Assembly (NCBI GenBank): GCA_937899645.1 | Contig: CALCCD010000121.1 | Coordinates: forward strand, 1 to 50,991 | Direction of reading: 5' to 3' | Origin: an uncultured cyanobacterium | GTDB taxonomy: Bacteria; Cyanobacteriota; Cyanobacteriia; Cyanobacteriales; Geitlerinemataceae | Length of the DNA: 50,991 bases | Position numbers and translations under genes: made by a program | The notes under the pieces: generated by a model | Databases searched by the model: none | What the model was told of the DNA's origin: nothing | Seen by the model: the letters and a program-made list of their open reading frames with translations, nothing else | Shown here: in pieces, positions 17,220-27,333 of the stretch | Position numbering within the stretch: position 1 is the first letter of the stretch | Layout of the letters: every line of letters starts with the position of its first letter

Positions 17220-17300
17220 CGTAATGCTCCCTGACTGCTGAAACCGTTGCGATTCGGCAACTCAAGCAGGGAATACCATTACGGTTGCAGCATCACTACC
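17208..17300. mobile_element. miniature inverted-repeat element, copy 1
   Basis: A 93-bp non-coding element with imperfect inverted ends (GTGGTAATGCAGC-GTAATG left; complement of CATTACGGTTGCAGCATCACTACC right). It is flanked by a perfect 9-bp duplication CGTAGGCGA (17199-17207 and 17301-17309), the mark of transposition. A second copy with four substitutions and one 3-bp gap is at 31931-32020. It has no transposase, so it must have been moved by an enzyme encoded elsewhere. It lies between the Uma2 remnant and the stop of the TPR gene. Confidence 0.88.
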
Positions 17301-17310
17301 CGTAGGCGAA

Positions 17311-18591
17311 CTAGCGACGCATCTCGCGGCTGACGGCGTCGATTTGGAACTGGAAATAGGCCGTACGGCTCTGGAGCTGCTGCGCCACTTCGAGGCCGCG
17401 CTGGTAGGCGTCAAGGGCTTGGGCAAAGGCGTTGAGGCGCTGGTAGAGCTGCCCGATCGCGTCGTAGGTCACCATCAGGCCGTAGCGATCGTTGGAGATA
17501 TTGTCCACATCGATCGCGGTGCGGTAGGTGTTGAGGGCGTCTTCGTAGCGGCCCTCGCGTTCGTAGAGTGCCGCGAGCTGCGCGATCGCCTCGCCTGCTC
17601 GGTAGAACTGCTCGGCTTCCCAGGACAGCGTATAGGCGGACATATAGCTATTTTCCGCGCCGCCAATGTCGCCCGTCGCGGCCAGGTCGTCGCCGATTTC
17701 GATGTAGAGCGCCGTCGCGCGCGGGATGTCGGCGATCGACTGATAGTGGGCGATTAGCGTCTGTTTGATGCGCCGCGCGTCATCGGGACGCTGGAGCTGG
17801 TCGTACATGAACGCCAACCGTTCTAGGTAAAAAACGCGCGACTCGGTGTCGCCGCGTGCTGCGGCCAGCTCGACGAGTTCTTCATAGTCGGCGACGGCTT
17901 CTTCGTAGTTGAGGTCGCCGTAGTTCAGCTCGCCGATCGTCCGTAGCGTCTCTTCTTCCGTGAGACGATCGCCGCGATCGCGCGCGTCTTCCAGCAGATA
18001 CTCATAGGCTTCGACGGCTAGGCCCCGCGCCCGCACCGCAGCGTAAGCATCACCCAACTGGCGCAGCGTCAGCAGATCGGGCGGCGGCGGCAGCTCGTCC
18101 GGGTCGTCCTCAAACGGGTCGCCGAGAAGGTCGAGCTGGATGTCGCGCAGCCGCCGGGTAATCACCTGCAGTTGGTAGAACTCTTCCTCTTCCCAAGCGA
18201 TTTCGCCGACGCGCGCCAGGGCGAGTAGCTCTTCGCTAACGCCCAGCAGGCGGCGCAACCGCAGCTCCCGGTTCCACTGCTCGAAGGCGGCGGCGGGTTG
18301 GGCGGCGGCCAGGGACGCAGCAGCACTGGCGTTGAGGCCGTCGAGCCGATCGCGAAGCACCTGCCGATCGCGCTCGGTCAGCGGGATGGTCTCGTCCGGC
18401 CACCAGGGGTCGGGGTCGGCATTTTCCAGCGGGCTGGGCGGGTAGATTTCCGGGCGATCGCGGCGGGCGATTTCGAGCGTGTCAGCAGCGCTTGAAACTG
18501 GGCTGGCCGTGCTGGTATTGGCGGGCGCGACGACCAGACCGATCGCGACGAGCGCCGGGAGCAGGTGCAGGGATTGAGCGGACAGCTTCAT
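17311..18591 (-). CDS. exported TPR-repeat protein
   Basis: A protein of about 426 residues with a signal peptide (MKLSAQSLHLLPALVAIGLV, cleavage probably near NTSTASP), so it acts in the periplasm or at the envelope. The mature part is acidic and almost wholly helical. From about residue 180 it forms a row of TPR-like units such as RTIGELNYGDLNYEEAVADY, RLAFMYDQLQRPDDARRI, IGQLYQRLNAFAQALDAYQR. These scaffold protein complexes. The partners are unknown. The ATG at 18591 is preferred over 18606 because the signal peptide begins there. The end of the gene abuts the 9-bp duplication left by a miniature element. Confidence 0.82.
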   Translation of the reverse strand: MKLSAQSLHLLPALVAIGLVVAPANTSTASPVSSAADTLEIARRDRPEIYPPSPLENADPDPWWPDETIPLTERDRQVLRDRLDGLNASAAASLAAAQPAAAFEQWNRELRLRRLLGVSEELLALARVGEIAWEEEEFYQLQVITRRLRDIQLDLLGDPFEDDPDELPPPPDLLTLRQLGDAYAAVRARGLAVEAYEYLLEDARDRGDRLTEEETLRTIGELNYGDLNYEEAVADYEELVELAAARGDTESRVFYLERLAFMYDQLQRPDDARRIKQTLIAHYQSIADIPRATALYIEIGDDLAATGDIGGAENSYMSAYTLSWEAEQFYRAGEAIAQLAALYEREGRYEDALNTYRTAIDVDNISNDRYGLMVTYDAIGQLYQRLNAFAQALDAYQRGLEVAQQLQSRTAYFQFQIDAVSREMRR

Positions 18592-18803
18592 GGGTGGGAA
18601 AGGCAATCGGAGAGAGGCGAAACGAAAACCGCAAGACGGGCGTACGGCGATCGCGAAGACCGTCTCGCTGTACGTTATACCAATACGTAAGATTCGGTGG
18701 GGTGCGATCTAGAGATGCTGACGCCCGACGCGCGATCGGCGTTCCGCTGCCGCCACTCCCGTACACCGACCGTCCGCAGTTTCCCCGCTTTTTCCGCACG
18801 ACG

Positions 18804-19160
18804 ATGCCTGATTCTCCCAAGCCTGCCAAATCGACGAAGCCCACCAAATCGACAGAACCAACTGATGAAGTTTTCGACCCGATGCAGCGCATCCTGCGCG
18901 GCCTGACGGGGACGCTGGTGGCGGCGACGATCGCCTCGTTTCTCTACGGCGTTACGGGTCGCATTATCGTCAAATTTGCCAGCAGCCCGGTGACGTCGGA
19001 TAACGTCACGGTCAAAAATCTCTCGGCGGCGGTACGGACGCTGGTGATCGGGATGTCGGCGCTCGGGACGTTTATCTTTGCATTTGCGGCGACGGGGTTG
19101 CTGCTGCTGTCGGTAAAGACGGCGATCGACCTGCTCGGGCGCGAGCCTTCGGAGTCGTAG
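18804..19160 (+). CDS. DUF3082-like membrane protein
   Basis: A 118-residue protein with a Lys/Thr/Pro-rich N-terminus (KPAKSTKPTKSTEPTDE) and two hydrophobic helices (GTLVAATIASFLYGVTG; LGTFIFAFAATGLLLLSVK) separated by NVTVKNLSAAVRTLVIGM. I recognise it as the small cyanobacterial family DUF3082; its function is unknown. The ATG at 18804 begins the family-like part; the frame extends far upstream over the region divergent from the TPR gene without homology. Confidence 0.78.
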   Translation: MPDSPKPAKSTKPTKSTEPTDEVFDPMQRILRGLTGTLVAATIASFLYGVTGRIIVKFASSPVTSDNVTVKNLSAAVRTLVIGMSALGTFIFAFAATGLLLLSVKTAIDLLGREPSES

Positions 19161-19207
19161 CGTTGCGCTCGGTTGAGAGTTCCCGCACGAGTTTCACGAG
19201 AACCCAA

Positions 19208-19235
19208 TAAAAAGAACCCGATTTTCAGCGGGTTC
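19208..19235 (-). terminator. intrinsic terminator of psbK
   Basis: On the minus strand GAACCCG (19229-19235) pairs with CGGGTTC (19214-19220) across an 8-base loop, followed by five T. It lies 68 bases beyond the psbK stop. Confidence 0.8.
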
Positions 19236-19302
19236 AACAAGGGTCGCACGGGGCGATCGAAAGCATTGATTGTGAAGGGCAGGCGTGAGGCACGATCGGG
19301 AC

Positions 19303-19440
19303 TTAGCGGAAGCCGACCGATGCTTGCCACACGAAAGCGAGAAGTAGGAAAAAGACCGGAATAATCGGCAAAACGTCAACGAGAGGGTTGAAGACTTGAT
19401 ACGCTTCCGGCAGTTTTGCGAAGAGCAGAGCTGCTTCCAT
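19303..19440 (-). CDS. psbK: photosystem II reaction center protein K
   Basis: A 45-residue protein. It begins [17 protein letters not shown], then [20 protein letters not shown] and ends VGFR. This is PsbK, a single-helix subunit of photosystem II near CP43: a short leader is removed after about residue 8 and one membrane helix follows. The conserved FNPLVDVLP and [11 protein letters not shown] are diagnostic. A purine-rich AAGGA precedes the ATG by about 11 bases. It is transcribed alone and ends at the hairpin at 19208-19235. Confidence 0.95.
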   Translation of the reverse strand: MEAALLFAKLPEAYQVFNPLVDVLPIIPVFFLLLAFVWQASVGFR

Positions 19441-19526
19441 GATGATTGAAATCCTTTTTTTCGAGGCTTTTCTTAGAGTTCCGAAATACTATCACGAACT
19501 CAGAAGCTCGACCGGGAGGGCCGCCG

Positions 19527-20174
19527 CTACGCCGTACAGTAGCTGACGTTCGTGCCGCCGAGGCCGCAGTAGCCGCCTGGGTTTTTGGCCAGGTACTGCT
19601 GGTGGTAGTCCTCGGCGTAGTAGAACTCGGGCGCGTCGAGGATTTCGGTGGTGATGTCGCCGTAGTTGGCGTCTTTTAGCGCGGGCTGGAAGCGATCGCG
19701 TGCCGCTTCAGCGAGCTGCTTCTGCTCGGCGCTGTAGGTGTAGATTCCGGAGCGATACTGGGTTCCGGCGTCGTTGCCCTGGCGCATTCCTTGAGTGGGG
19801 TCGTGGCTCTCCCAGAAGACTTTCAGCAGGTCTTCATAGCTAATTTGCTTCGGGTCGTAGGCGACCAGCACCACCTCGTTGTGGCCGGTCATGCCGGAGC
19901 AGACTTCTTTGTAGGTGGGGTTGGGCGTGGTGCCCGCCGCGTAGCCCACCGCCGTGCTGAAGACACCCTCGACTTGCCAGAACTTGCGCTCGGCTCCCCA
20001 GAAGCAGCCCAGGCCGAACATGGCCAGCTCGATGCCGTCGGGGAAGGGGCCGACGATCGGGTTGCCGTTGACGAAGTGCTTGGCGGGGACGGGCATTTTT
20101 TCCGCGCGACCGGGCAGGGCTTCTTCCGGCTTGGGCAGTTGGAGCTTTTTATTGAGGCCGAATAGGGAAAACAT
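19527..20174 (-). CDS. msrA: peptide methionine-(S)-S-oxide reductase
   Basis: MsrA repairs oxidised methionine in proteins, using thioredoxin to regenerate. It is 215 residues, with the catalytic Cys57 in the hallmark [13 protein letters not shown]. Resolving Cys203 and Cys213 are at the C-terminus ([16 protein letters not shown]). Conserved [22 protein letters not shown] and [14 protein letters not shown] are present. The N-terminal 45 residues ([19 protein letters not shown]) are the usual cyanobacterial extension and contain no clear export signal. It is monocistronic. Confidence 0.96.
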   Translation of the reverse strand: MFSLFGLNKKLQLPKPEEALPGRAEKMPVPAKHFVNGNPIVGPFPDGIELAMFGLGCFWGAERKFWQVEGVFSTAVGYAAGTTPNPTYKEVCSGMTGHNEVVLVAYDPKQISYEDLLKVFWESHDPTQGMRQGNDAGTQYRSGIYTYSAEQKQLAEAARDRFQPALKDANYGDITTEILDAPEFYYAEDYHQQYLAKNPGGYCGLGGTNVSYCTA

Positions 20175-20337
20175 AGTTTTGTGCGGAGAGATTAAGAAGC
20201 GCGTGGGTCGTGCCGTTCGGACGCGCTCGGTTTTCCAGATTTTAGAGAAGTTTCCCCGAGTTCGCCTGCCGGTTTCCCGGACGTGATGACTCGCGATCGC
20301 CGCCGGTCGTGTTCGAGATCTCGCGCGGGGCTCGGGC

Positions 20338-20787
20338 CTATAGCAGCCCTTCTAGGCGGCGGCGGAAGTCATCGAGTTCGCTGGAGACGGTATTATCGGC
20401 GGCGTTGTCGGCTGGGGCTGCGCCCGATGCGGCAGGACGATCGCGCGGATCGTCGTCTTCCGACCAGTCGGGATTCTCGGCGTTACGCTCTGGCGGCGCG
20501 AGGAAAACGCGATCCTCGGCGGATTTAGGCGTGAAGCCTCTGGGGATTAGCTTGGCTTCGTAGCGGGCACCTTCGCAGAATTCTTCGATATCCTCCGCCG
20601 GGAATTCCTCGACCGTCGGCACTTGGAAATCCTGCGCTTCGAGGAGTAGGGCATAGCGTTCGGCGTCGTCGGCAGACTCGAACATCATGACAACGTTGTG
20701 CTCGCGCCCATCCGAGCCGAGCAGCCGGATCGAGTGGATGCCTTCGTTATCAGTTCCGGCGTTGAATAACAAAACGAACACCTGCAT
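20338..20787 (-). CDS. DUF3110 domain protein
   Basis: A 149-residue soluble protein. It starts [20 protein letters not shown] and contains [20 protein letters not shown] followed by [20 protein letters not shown], the family pattern I recall for DUF3110, a cyanobacterial and plant-plastid family of unknown role. The C-terminal third is acidic, Pro/Ala-rich and likely disordered. A Shine-Dalgarno AGGAG lies 6 bases before the ATG at 20787. The open frame extends farther upstream without family features. It is divergent from the TamB-like gene. Confidence 0.82.
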   Translation of the reverse strand: MQVFVLLFNAGTDNEGIHSIRLLGSDGREHNVVMMFESADDAERYALLLEAQDFQVPTVEEFPAEDIEEFCEGARYEAKLIPRGFTPKSAEDRVFLAPPERNAENPDWSEDDDPRDRPAASGAAPADNAADNTVSSELDDFRRRLEGLL

Positions 20788-21051
20788 TGTGGTTCTCCTG
20801 ACGTTGGGGGCGGTGCTGCGATCGGGCGATTCAATGGGGCGATCGATGCGAAACGTTCTCACTCTACACCGCGTCTTTGCTCTCGTTGGTGGGCGAACGA
20901 ACGTGCAAATAGACAAGCGGACGGGTGGCCGAACGAGCGCGACGATCGCGAACTTGATATTCTTTGAACACCAACCCGACCCCGAGCGCAGATCGCAGCC
21001 CACCCGACGCCCGCTCTGCCCGACCCGAATGCGGTTCTGCCGCTTGACTAG

Positions 21052-24000
21052 ATGACCGACGCGCCGCCGCCGCCCTCCCCCGAGCCGACTCCCGAACCGA
21101 CGCCCGAGCCGACTCCGAGGCCGGAAGAGTCCCCTAAGTTTTCTCGCCCGCCGAAATGGGCGATCGCGATCGGGTCGGTGGCGGCAGTGGCAGCGGTGGG
21201 AACCGTGGCCGGAACGAATTATTTCGTGCGGACGCAGCTCTCGCCGATCGTGGAGCGGGCGCTGACGAATCTGCTCGATCGACCGGTGGAGATGGGTGCG
21301 GTGACGGGCTTCGGGATGACGTCGGTGACGTTCGACGCGACGGAGATCCCGGCGACGAGCGGCGATCGCAGCTTCGCGCAGGTTCCATCGGTGACGGCGA
21401 ATTTCAATCCGCTCCAGGCGATCGGCGGTCAGCTCGATCTGAACGTGACGCTGAACCGTCCGACGCTGTCGCTGATCCAGGCCGATGACGGGCAGTGGCT
21501 CGATATCGCGATCGTCGCCGAGCCGTCGGAGGGGTTTAGCGTCCAGCTCGATCGGCTCAATATTGAGGCGGGGACGGTGCGGCTGTTGCCCGCGCAGTTT
21601 CCGGAGCCTGCCGAACCTGCCGAACCGAGCGAGCCCGCCGTGCCCGATGCGGCTGCTCCGACTGCGCCCGCCGAACCTGACGAAGCGATCGTGCCAGAAG
21701 CTGACAGCGACGCCGATCGCCCGTCGATCGCGCCATCGGAGAGCCTTGCCGACCTCAGCGACAGCGAGCTAGATGCAGGAGAGCTGCTGGTGCCGGAGCT
21801 GCCCGATTTGGAGCCGATCGCGCCCGGTGACGCAGCCTCTAACTCTGACGCAGACAGCGACGACACGGGCGGCGGGCGAAGTCCGGAAACGCCCGTGGAG
21901 TTCGATGCCGAACCCGCCGAAGTTCCGCCCGGTGAAATCGCACCAGCTAATATCGCGCAACCCGAAGTCGAGATCGTCACGGCTCCTGGCGCGATCGAGC
22001 TGCCGACTCTTGAGGAAATCCCCGAACCACCGACAGCGCTGCGCGTTTTCGACCTAAACGGCGAAGTGGATGTCGAAGATGGGGGCGATCGCGTCGCCTT
22101 CGAGGCCGTTGGGAAAAACGGCCAGTTCGGTCGGCTGGACGTACGCGGCGAGATGGAAACCCAGAGCGGTGCGATCGCGATGGATGTGGCGGCACTGAAC
22201 GTTTCCGGCGAGGCGCTGACCACGGCACTGCCCCTGCCGTTCGATCTGCACGGCGGGCGACTGTTCGCCAACCTGAGGCTCGGCCTCGATGCCAACAACC
22301 TGGAGGCGATTCCGCTGATGCAGGGCACGGCACGGGCGACGGACGTGTTGGCGACGATCGACAACGCGCCGCAGCCGATTTTTATCGAATCGACGCAGCT
22401 CGCCTTCCAGGAGCGGCAAATCGCCATTGAGAACACCACGGCGCAGTACGGCCCGCTGCCGGTGGCGATCGAGCGGGGCTTGCTCGACCTGGAGCGCGGC
22501 TACGAAATCCCGATCGCCGTACCACCGGTGGACTGGCGCGTGGCGCGACAGGCGGTGTTACCGGACTTCGCGATCGGTGGCCTGGGCGAGCTCGCGGCGC
22601 AGTTAATTTTGCGCGGCGAGCTAGAGCAGCCGATCCTGATCGGGGAGGCGCGGAGTACGTCGCCGCTCGAGATCGACAAGCTGGCACTCAGCGAGCTGAA
22701 CGCGCGCTTTGCCTACTCGATCGCCACCAACGAATTTGTCATCGAGCAGGCTAACGCTGTTCCGGCCAGCGGCGGCACGATCCAGGCGGCGATGCAGCTG
22801 GCGCTTCCGGCCAACGAGGCCGAGCAGCCCGAAGCGCTGGTGGAGTTCGCGCTGGCGGATATCAACGCCGATGCGATCGCCTTCGATTACGGGGCGTCGC
22901 TGCCGATTGATCGGGTCAGCGCGCGCGGCCAGGTGCAGGCGCAAAACGGTGCGTATCGTATCTCCCTACCGCAAATTCAGGTCGGCAACGGCGCGGCACA
23001 GGCAATCGCGCTGGTGCAAGGCGATCGCTGGCAGGCGGAGGTCGCCGCCAACGGGGTTCGCCTCGACCCCACCATTGCGCCCGTCGCCCTCGGGCCTCTC
23101 GGTGCGCGCGCCCAGCTTGCCGGAACTCTCGACTTTTTCAGCAGTCCCGATCTCGCGACGATCGCCGCCCAGGGCCAGGGTGCAACCACCGTCAACGGTC
23201 AGCCCACCAGCTTCGGATTCCAGCTCGATCGCGGGCGGTGGCGCGCCGAATCTCAGCTCGATAATTTCCCTGTGGCGTCCCTGGTGGCGCTGCCCGCACC
23301 GCTGAATCAACTCGATATCGGTGGACTCAGTGGCGCGGCGGTGGCAGAGGGCGTGGCGCGCGGCCTTCAGGTGATTCCAACGAATATCGGTGGCAGCGGC
23401 CAGCTCGCGGTGGAAGGCGGTACGGTGGCGGGCAACCTGACGCTGACGGGTAGCCGCTGGCAAGGGCAGGTGGGCGTGTCCAACGTCGGTCTTGCGAAAC
23501 TGCTGCCGGATAACTTGCCGCTACGATCGCCACGACTCAATGCGCCACAGCTCGCGATCGCTGGGACGACGGCCTTCGATCTGGGGTCGCTCTCGGCACT
23601 TGGAGACTTTGCGATCTCGGCGGAAAACGGTGGACTCGGCGGCGCGCTGGAGGTGGCAAACAGCGCCTGGAATGTCAATCTCGCGCAGTTTGCGCTGCCC
23701 GTGCCCGAGCCTTGGGGCGATCTGTTTCCGGCGGCGGTCAGCACCGGCCAGCCGTCGCAGCTTTCCGGCGCGCTAACGGATTTTTCGCCCGGCGCGATCG
23801 CGGGACAAATCGCTGCCGTCCTGCCGAGTAACGAACTCGACCCCGAATCCGGCCTGCCCACCGGCGGCATCGGCGTCAATCTGGAGCTGGCCTACGATCG
23901 CTGGCGGGCCAATGTAGACCTGCCGCCGCAGGCGCTGGAGGCGCTGATTCCAGAAGGGTCGATCGAGCGCTTCACCAATGGCACGGCGCGCGCCGATATC

Positions 24001-26925
24001 GGCGGACTGGTGGCGGCAAATCTGGCGGTGACGGGCGGCTGGGCGGGCGCGATTCCCGCGGATATCGAGATCGAAGACGGCGCGCTTCAGCTTGAAAATC
24101 TGACGCTAAACGGCGAACCGGTGAGCGATCGTCTTGCCGGTGGCATCTTGCGCGGCGAACCGGCAGGCGCAGATCCCGCCGAGCAGTTTCCGCTGGTGGC
24201 CACGCGCTACGGCGCGCCCGCTGCAGCCAATCTCGACGATCTGACGCTGGTGTTGACCGAGCCGATCGATGCCGCCGAGCCGGTGTTGGCCAGCGAGGTC
24301 GATCGCGTGCTGGTGCGGCTGGCGGGTGACCTGACGCCGAAGCTCTTTGAGGCGCAACTGGGCGAGTTCCAGGCGGCGGGGCGCTGCGTCGGCGAGCACT
24401 GCGATATCACCGCCGATCGCGTGCCGCTGCACTGGCTGGCGCTTCAGCCCGTCCCCGGACGCGGTCAGGTGGGCGGCTTTATGGGCTTTGACGGTCAGGT
24501 AGTGCCGGGAAGCGGCGTGGTGGCGGGGACGGTGAACTGGCTCGAACCTCAGTGGGGCACGGTGCGTGCCGACGCGCTGATGGGCGATTTTGCCTGGAAC
24601 GATCGCCGTCTGGACTTCGAGGCGCTGACGCTGATTCGCAACGAAACGCGCTACCAGTTCGACGGCGCGATCGACGTTCTCGACGATCCGGCACTGGGGC
24701 TGAAAGTTAGCGTCCGCAACGGCGACCTGAAAGACCTGCTCGAGCTGTTGCAGTGGTCGGATGTGGGCGACCTTTCGCGCGGCTTTACGCCACCAGAGCT
24801 GGGTACGGTGGCCGATCTCGACTTGACGGCGGTGGGCGACCTGGAACTGCCGATCCTCGATCGCGTGCGGCGCTTGGTGGAAATCGAGCTGCTGCGCGAG
24901 CGTCAGGGCGAACAGACGATCGGACGCGCCGTCGTACCCAACCTGCGCGACCTCAGTGGCCGCTTTAACGCCGAAATCGACGTGGGCGGCACGCTTTCGA
25001 GCCCGAACCTGGACTTCGCCGCCAACGGGCGCGGCTGGGAATGGTCGCCCTACGTTTTTCCCGAGCTGGAGGTCAGCGGGCGCTATCGCAATGGGGAACT
25101 CGACCTCGATCCGTCTTGGCTGACGGCAATCCTGGAGCCGGACGTGGTGACGCGCGTCGATCTGAGCGGCACGCTAACGCCCGATCGCCAAGCGGCAGAA
25201 GCCAGCCTGCAAAACCTGCCGCTGTCGTTTGTCGGCGAAGCGGCCAACCTGCCGGAGCAGTTCCGCACCACCGGGCGGCTCGATTTGGTGGCGATGCTGG
25301 CGGGCAGCCAGGCCGACCCGCGCATCAACGGCGAAGTCAACCTCACGGGCGGCAGCCTCAACGGCCAGCCCGTCAACCTCGATCGCGGCGGATTTAGCTA
25401 CGAACGCGGGCGGCTGAACTTCGGCGGCGAGCTGCTGACCGAAGCGCCGATCGGCAGCGTGGCGGAGGACATCAACAATACCGGCAGCGATCGCAGCACC
25501 GCCGTCAGCGTCAGCGGCTCGGTTCCGGTCGTCGTTCCCGGCGCGACGGCGATCGACCCCGACGACAGCTTCGCAATAACGCTCGACACCCGCGACGACG
25601 GCATGGCATTCCTAAACGCGCTCACCGACAGCGTCGCGTGGCTGGGCGGCAAGGGCCGCGCCAACGTGACCCTCCTCGGTCGCCGCAAGGACGGCATCTT
25701 CGAGGTGGAGCAAACCCTGGGCGCGGCGCGGATCGACGGCGCGATCTTGGCCTCGCCGCAGCTTCCCGAACCGCTAACTGACGTGCGCGGCGCGATCGAG
25801 CTGGCCGACGATCGCATCACCGTCACCGACCTGGTGGGCAACTTCGAGCAGGGCGCGGTCAAGGCCACGGGCAGCCTGGCGCTGTTTAACCCGTTCGATC
25901 CCGAAAGTAAGTTGACGGTGGTGCTCGATCGCGTCGAGCTCAATCTCAAACGTCTCTACAGCGGCGGCATCGACGGACGCATCGACATCACCGGCTCGGC
26001 TTTCCTACCCAGCCTCGGCGGCTATATGACCCTGACCGACGGTCTGGTCTTCTTGCCCGACCCGAACGCGCCCGCCGCCGCGCAGCCTTTCGAGAACGGC
26101 CAGATAATCCGCTACGACAACCTACAAATCCAGCTCGATCGCAACATCCGCCTCGTCAGCCCACCGACCCTGGACTTTATCGCCGACGGACGCCTGATCG
26201 TCAACGGCCTGTTCGATACCCCCAGTCCCGCCGGGAAGATCTTTCTGCGCGACGGGCGCGTCAACCTCTTTACCACCGCCTTCACGCTCGATCGCAGCCG
26301 CTTTAACACCGCCATCTTCGACCCCCAGTTCGGCACCGACCCGATCCTGGACGTACGGATGCGAACCGCCGTCGCCGAGACCACCCGCAACCGCATCGTC
26401 AGCAACATCGACGCCACGGACAACTCCCGCGCCCGCGAACTCCAGGACACCGCTGTCGAACGCGGTGGCGTCGAGACCGTCCGCATCACCGCCAGCGTTC
26501 GGGGCCGCGCCAGCCAGCTCTTCGATCGCCTCGAACTCAGTAGCACCCCCGCCCGCCCCGAACTGGAGCTGTACGCCCTGATCGGCGGCGGCATCTCCGA
26601 AACCACCGAGGGCGGCGGCACGGTGGCGCTGGCCAGCTCGGCGCTGCTGACCCAGGTGCAGGCGATCGTCGGGCGGGCGCTGGGCTTGCGCGACTTCCGG
26701 CTGTTCCCGGCCTTCGATCCCGACACCTCGGCGCTGGGTCTGGGCGCAGAGGTCGGCGTCCGACTCAACGATCGCCTCTCAACCTCGTTCCAGGCCATAC
26801 TCGAGCGCGACACCCGCTTCCGCTTCGGCGCGCGCTACCGCATCAACGACAGCGTCACCCTCGGCGGCTCGACGGACTTCCAAGGCGACGATCGCGGCAC
26901 GGTCGAGTTTCAGTTTCGGTTTTAG
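21052..26925 (+). CDS. TamB-like translocation and assembly protein (DUF490)
   Basis: A very large envelope protein of 1957 residues. A Pro-rich tandem N-terminus (PEPTPEPTPEPTPRPEE) precedes one membrane helix at about residues 35-60 (WAIAIGSVAAVAAVGTVAG), then an AsmA-like start (VERALTNLLDRPVEMGAV). A long acidic Pro/Glu/Asp linker spans about 180-320. The rest is repeating beta strands with many GGxxxGxxxL and DLxGxL units, and a C-terminal TamB domain with DPQFGTDPILDVRMRTAVAE and a final aromatic strand (GTVEFQFRF). TamB and its relatives bridge inner and outer membranes and help lipid transport or outer-membrane protein assembly. The stop is followed 98 bases later by a small conserved gene. 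Confidence 0.93.
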   Translation: MTDAPPPPSPEPTPEPTPEPTPRPEESPKFSRPPKWAIAIGSVAAVAAVGTVAGTNYFVRTQLSPIVERALTNLLDRPVEMGAVTGFGMTSVTFDATEIPATSGDRSFAQVPSVTANFNPLQAIGGQLDLNVTLNRPTLSLIQADDGQWLDIAIVAEPSEGFSVQLDRLNIEAGTVRLLPAQFPEPAEPAEPSEPAVPDAAAPTAPAEPDEAIVPEADSDADRPSIAPSESLADLSDSELDAGELLVPELPDLEPIAPGDAASNSDADSDDTGGGRSPETPVEFDAEPAEVPPGEIAPANIAQPEVEIVTAPGAIELPTLEEIPEPPTALRVFDLNGEVDVEDGGDRVAFEAVGKNGQFGRLDVRGEMETQSGAIAMDVAALNVSGEALTTALPLPFDLHGGRLFANLRLGLDANNLEAIPLMQGTARATDVLATIDNAPQPIFIESTQLAFQERQIAIENTTAQYGPLPVAIERGLLDLERGYEIPIAVPPVDWRVARQAVLPDFAIGGLGELAAQLILRGELEQPILIGEARSTSPLEIDKLALSELNARFAYSIATNEFVIEQANAVPASGGTIQAAMQLALPANEAEQPEALVEFALADINADAIAFDYGASLPIDRVSARGQVQAQNGAYRISLPQIQVGNGAAQAIALVQGDRWQAEVAANGVRLDPTIAPVALGPLGARAQLAGTLDFFSSPDLATIAAQGQGATTVNGQPTSFGFQLDRGRWRAESQLDNFPVASLVALPAPLNQLDIGGLSGAAVAEGVARGLQVIPTNIGGSGQLAVEGGTVAGNLTLTGSRWQGQVGVSNVGLAKLLPDNLPLRSPRLNAPQLAIAGTTAFDLGSLSALGDFAISAENGGLGGALEVANSAWNVNLAQFALPVPEPWGDLFPAAVSTGQPSQLSGALTDFSPGAIAGQIAAVLPSNELDPESGLPTGGIGVNLELAYDRWRANVDLPPQALEALIPEGSIERFTNGTARADIGGLVAANLAVTGGWAGAIPADIEIEDGALQLENLTLNGEPVSDRLAGGILRGEPAGADPAEQFPLVATRYGAPAAANLDDLTLVLTEPIDAAEPVLASEVDRVLVRLAGDLTPKLFEAQLGEFQAAGRCVGEHCDITADRVPLHWLALQPVPGRGQVGGFMGFDGQVVPGSGVVAGTVNWLEPQWGTVRADALMGDFAWNDRRLDFEALTLIRNETRYQFDGAIDVLDDPALGLKVSVRNGDLKDLLELLQWSDVGDLSRGFTPPELGTVADLDLTAVGDLELPILDRVRRLVEIELLRERQGEQTIGRAVVPNLRDLSGRFNAEIDVGGTLSSPNLDFAANGRGWEWSPYVFPELEVSGRYRNGELDLDPSWLTAILEPDVVTRVDLSGTLTPDRQAAEASLQNLPLSFVGEAANLPEQFRTTGRLDLVAMLAGSQADPRINGEVNLTGGSLNGQPVNLDRGGFSYERGRLNFGGELLTEAPIGSVAEDINNTGSDRSTAVSVSGSVPVVVPGATAIDPDDSFAITLDTRDDGMAFLNALTDSVAWLGGKGRANVTLLGRRKDGIFEVEQTLGAARIDGAILASPQLPEPLTDVRGAIELADDRITVTDLVGNFEQGAVKATGSLALFNPFDPESKLTVVLDRVELNLKRLYSGGIDGRIDITGSAFLPSLGGYMTLTDGLVFLPDPNAPAAAQPFENGQIIRYDNLQIQLDRNIRLVSPPTLDFIADGRLIVNGLFDTPSPAGKIFLRDGRVNLFTTAFTLDRSRFNTAIFDPQFGTDPILDVRMRTAVAETTRNRIVSNIDATDNSRARELQDTAVERGGVETVRITASVRGRASQLFDRLELSSTPARPELELYALIGGGISETTEGGGTVALASSALLTQVQAIVGRALGLRDFRLFPAFDPDTSALGLGAEVGVRLNDRLSTSFQAILERDTRFRFGARYRINDSVTLGGSTDFQGDDRGTVEFQFRF

Positions 26926-27023
26926 GGCTGTAATCTCAGCAGCGGGCAGTGGGGCCTGCGAAACGCTGTAGTAGGCTGCTGTGGTGTAGATCTCGCAACG
27001 CCCGACTCGGGCAAAACTCAAAC

Positions 27024-27314
27024 ATGGCGAAAGACTCGACCCAAACCGGCGCAGAAGCCGTGGACGCCGCGATCGCCGCAGGCGTCGATCTCGACGGTTC
27101 GCCGATCCCCCCGGCCAAGCTGGAGCTGTACGAAACCGTGATGGCAAAGGAAGCCGATCGCCAGCGCAGCGGCGTCACGAACTCAATGCGATCGCGCATC
27201 GTCCGCATCGGCGTCAAGCACTTCGATCGCGAGACCCTCGACAAAATGCTGGCCGAAGCGGAGTTCCCGCTGCTAAAAGAAAAGGAAGTCGTCTTTTATT
27301 ACGGCGGTAAGTAG
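27024..27314 (+). CDS. small conserved protein, function unknown
   Basis: A 96-residue soluble protein. Its C-terminal half (MRSRIVRIGVKHFDRETLDK, AEFPLLKEKEVVFYYGGK) resembles small cyanobacterial proteins of no known function that I have seen, but I cannot name a family. It has no membrane helix, signal peptide or Cys. The ATG at 27024 begins the first plausible protein sequence; no clear Shine-Dalgarno is visible. It may be read from the TamB gene promoter. Confidence 0.65.
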   Translation: MAKDSTQTGAEAVDAAIAAGVDLDGSPIPPAKLELYETVMAKEADRQRSGVTNSMRSRIVRIGVKHFDRETLDKMLAEAEFPLLKEKEVVFYYGGK

Positions 27315-27333
27315 GGCGATCGCCCACTCTGCG

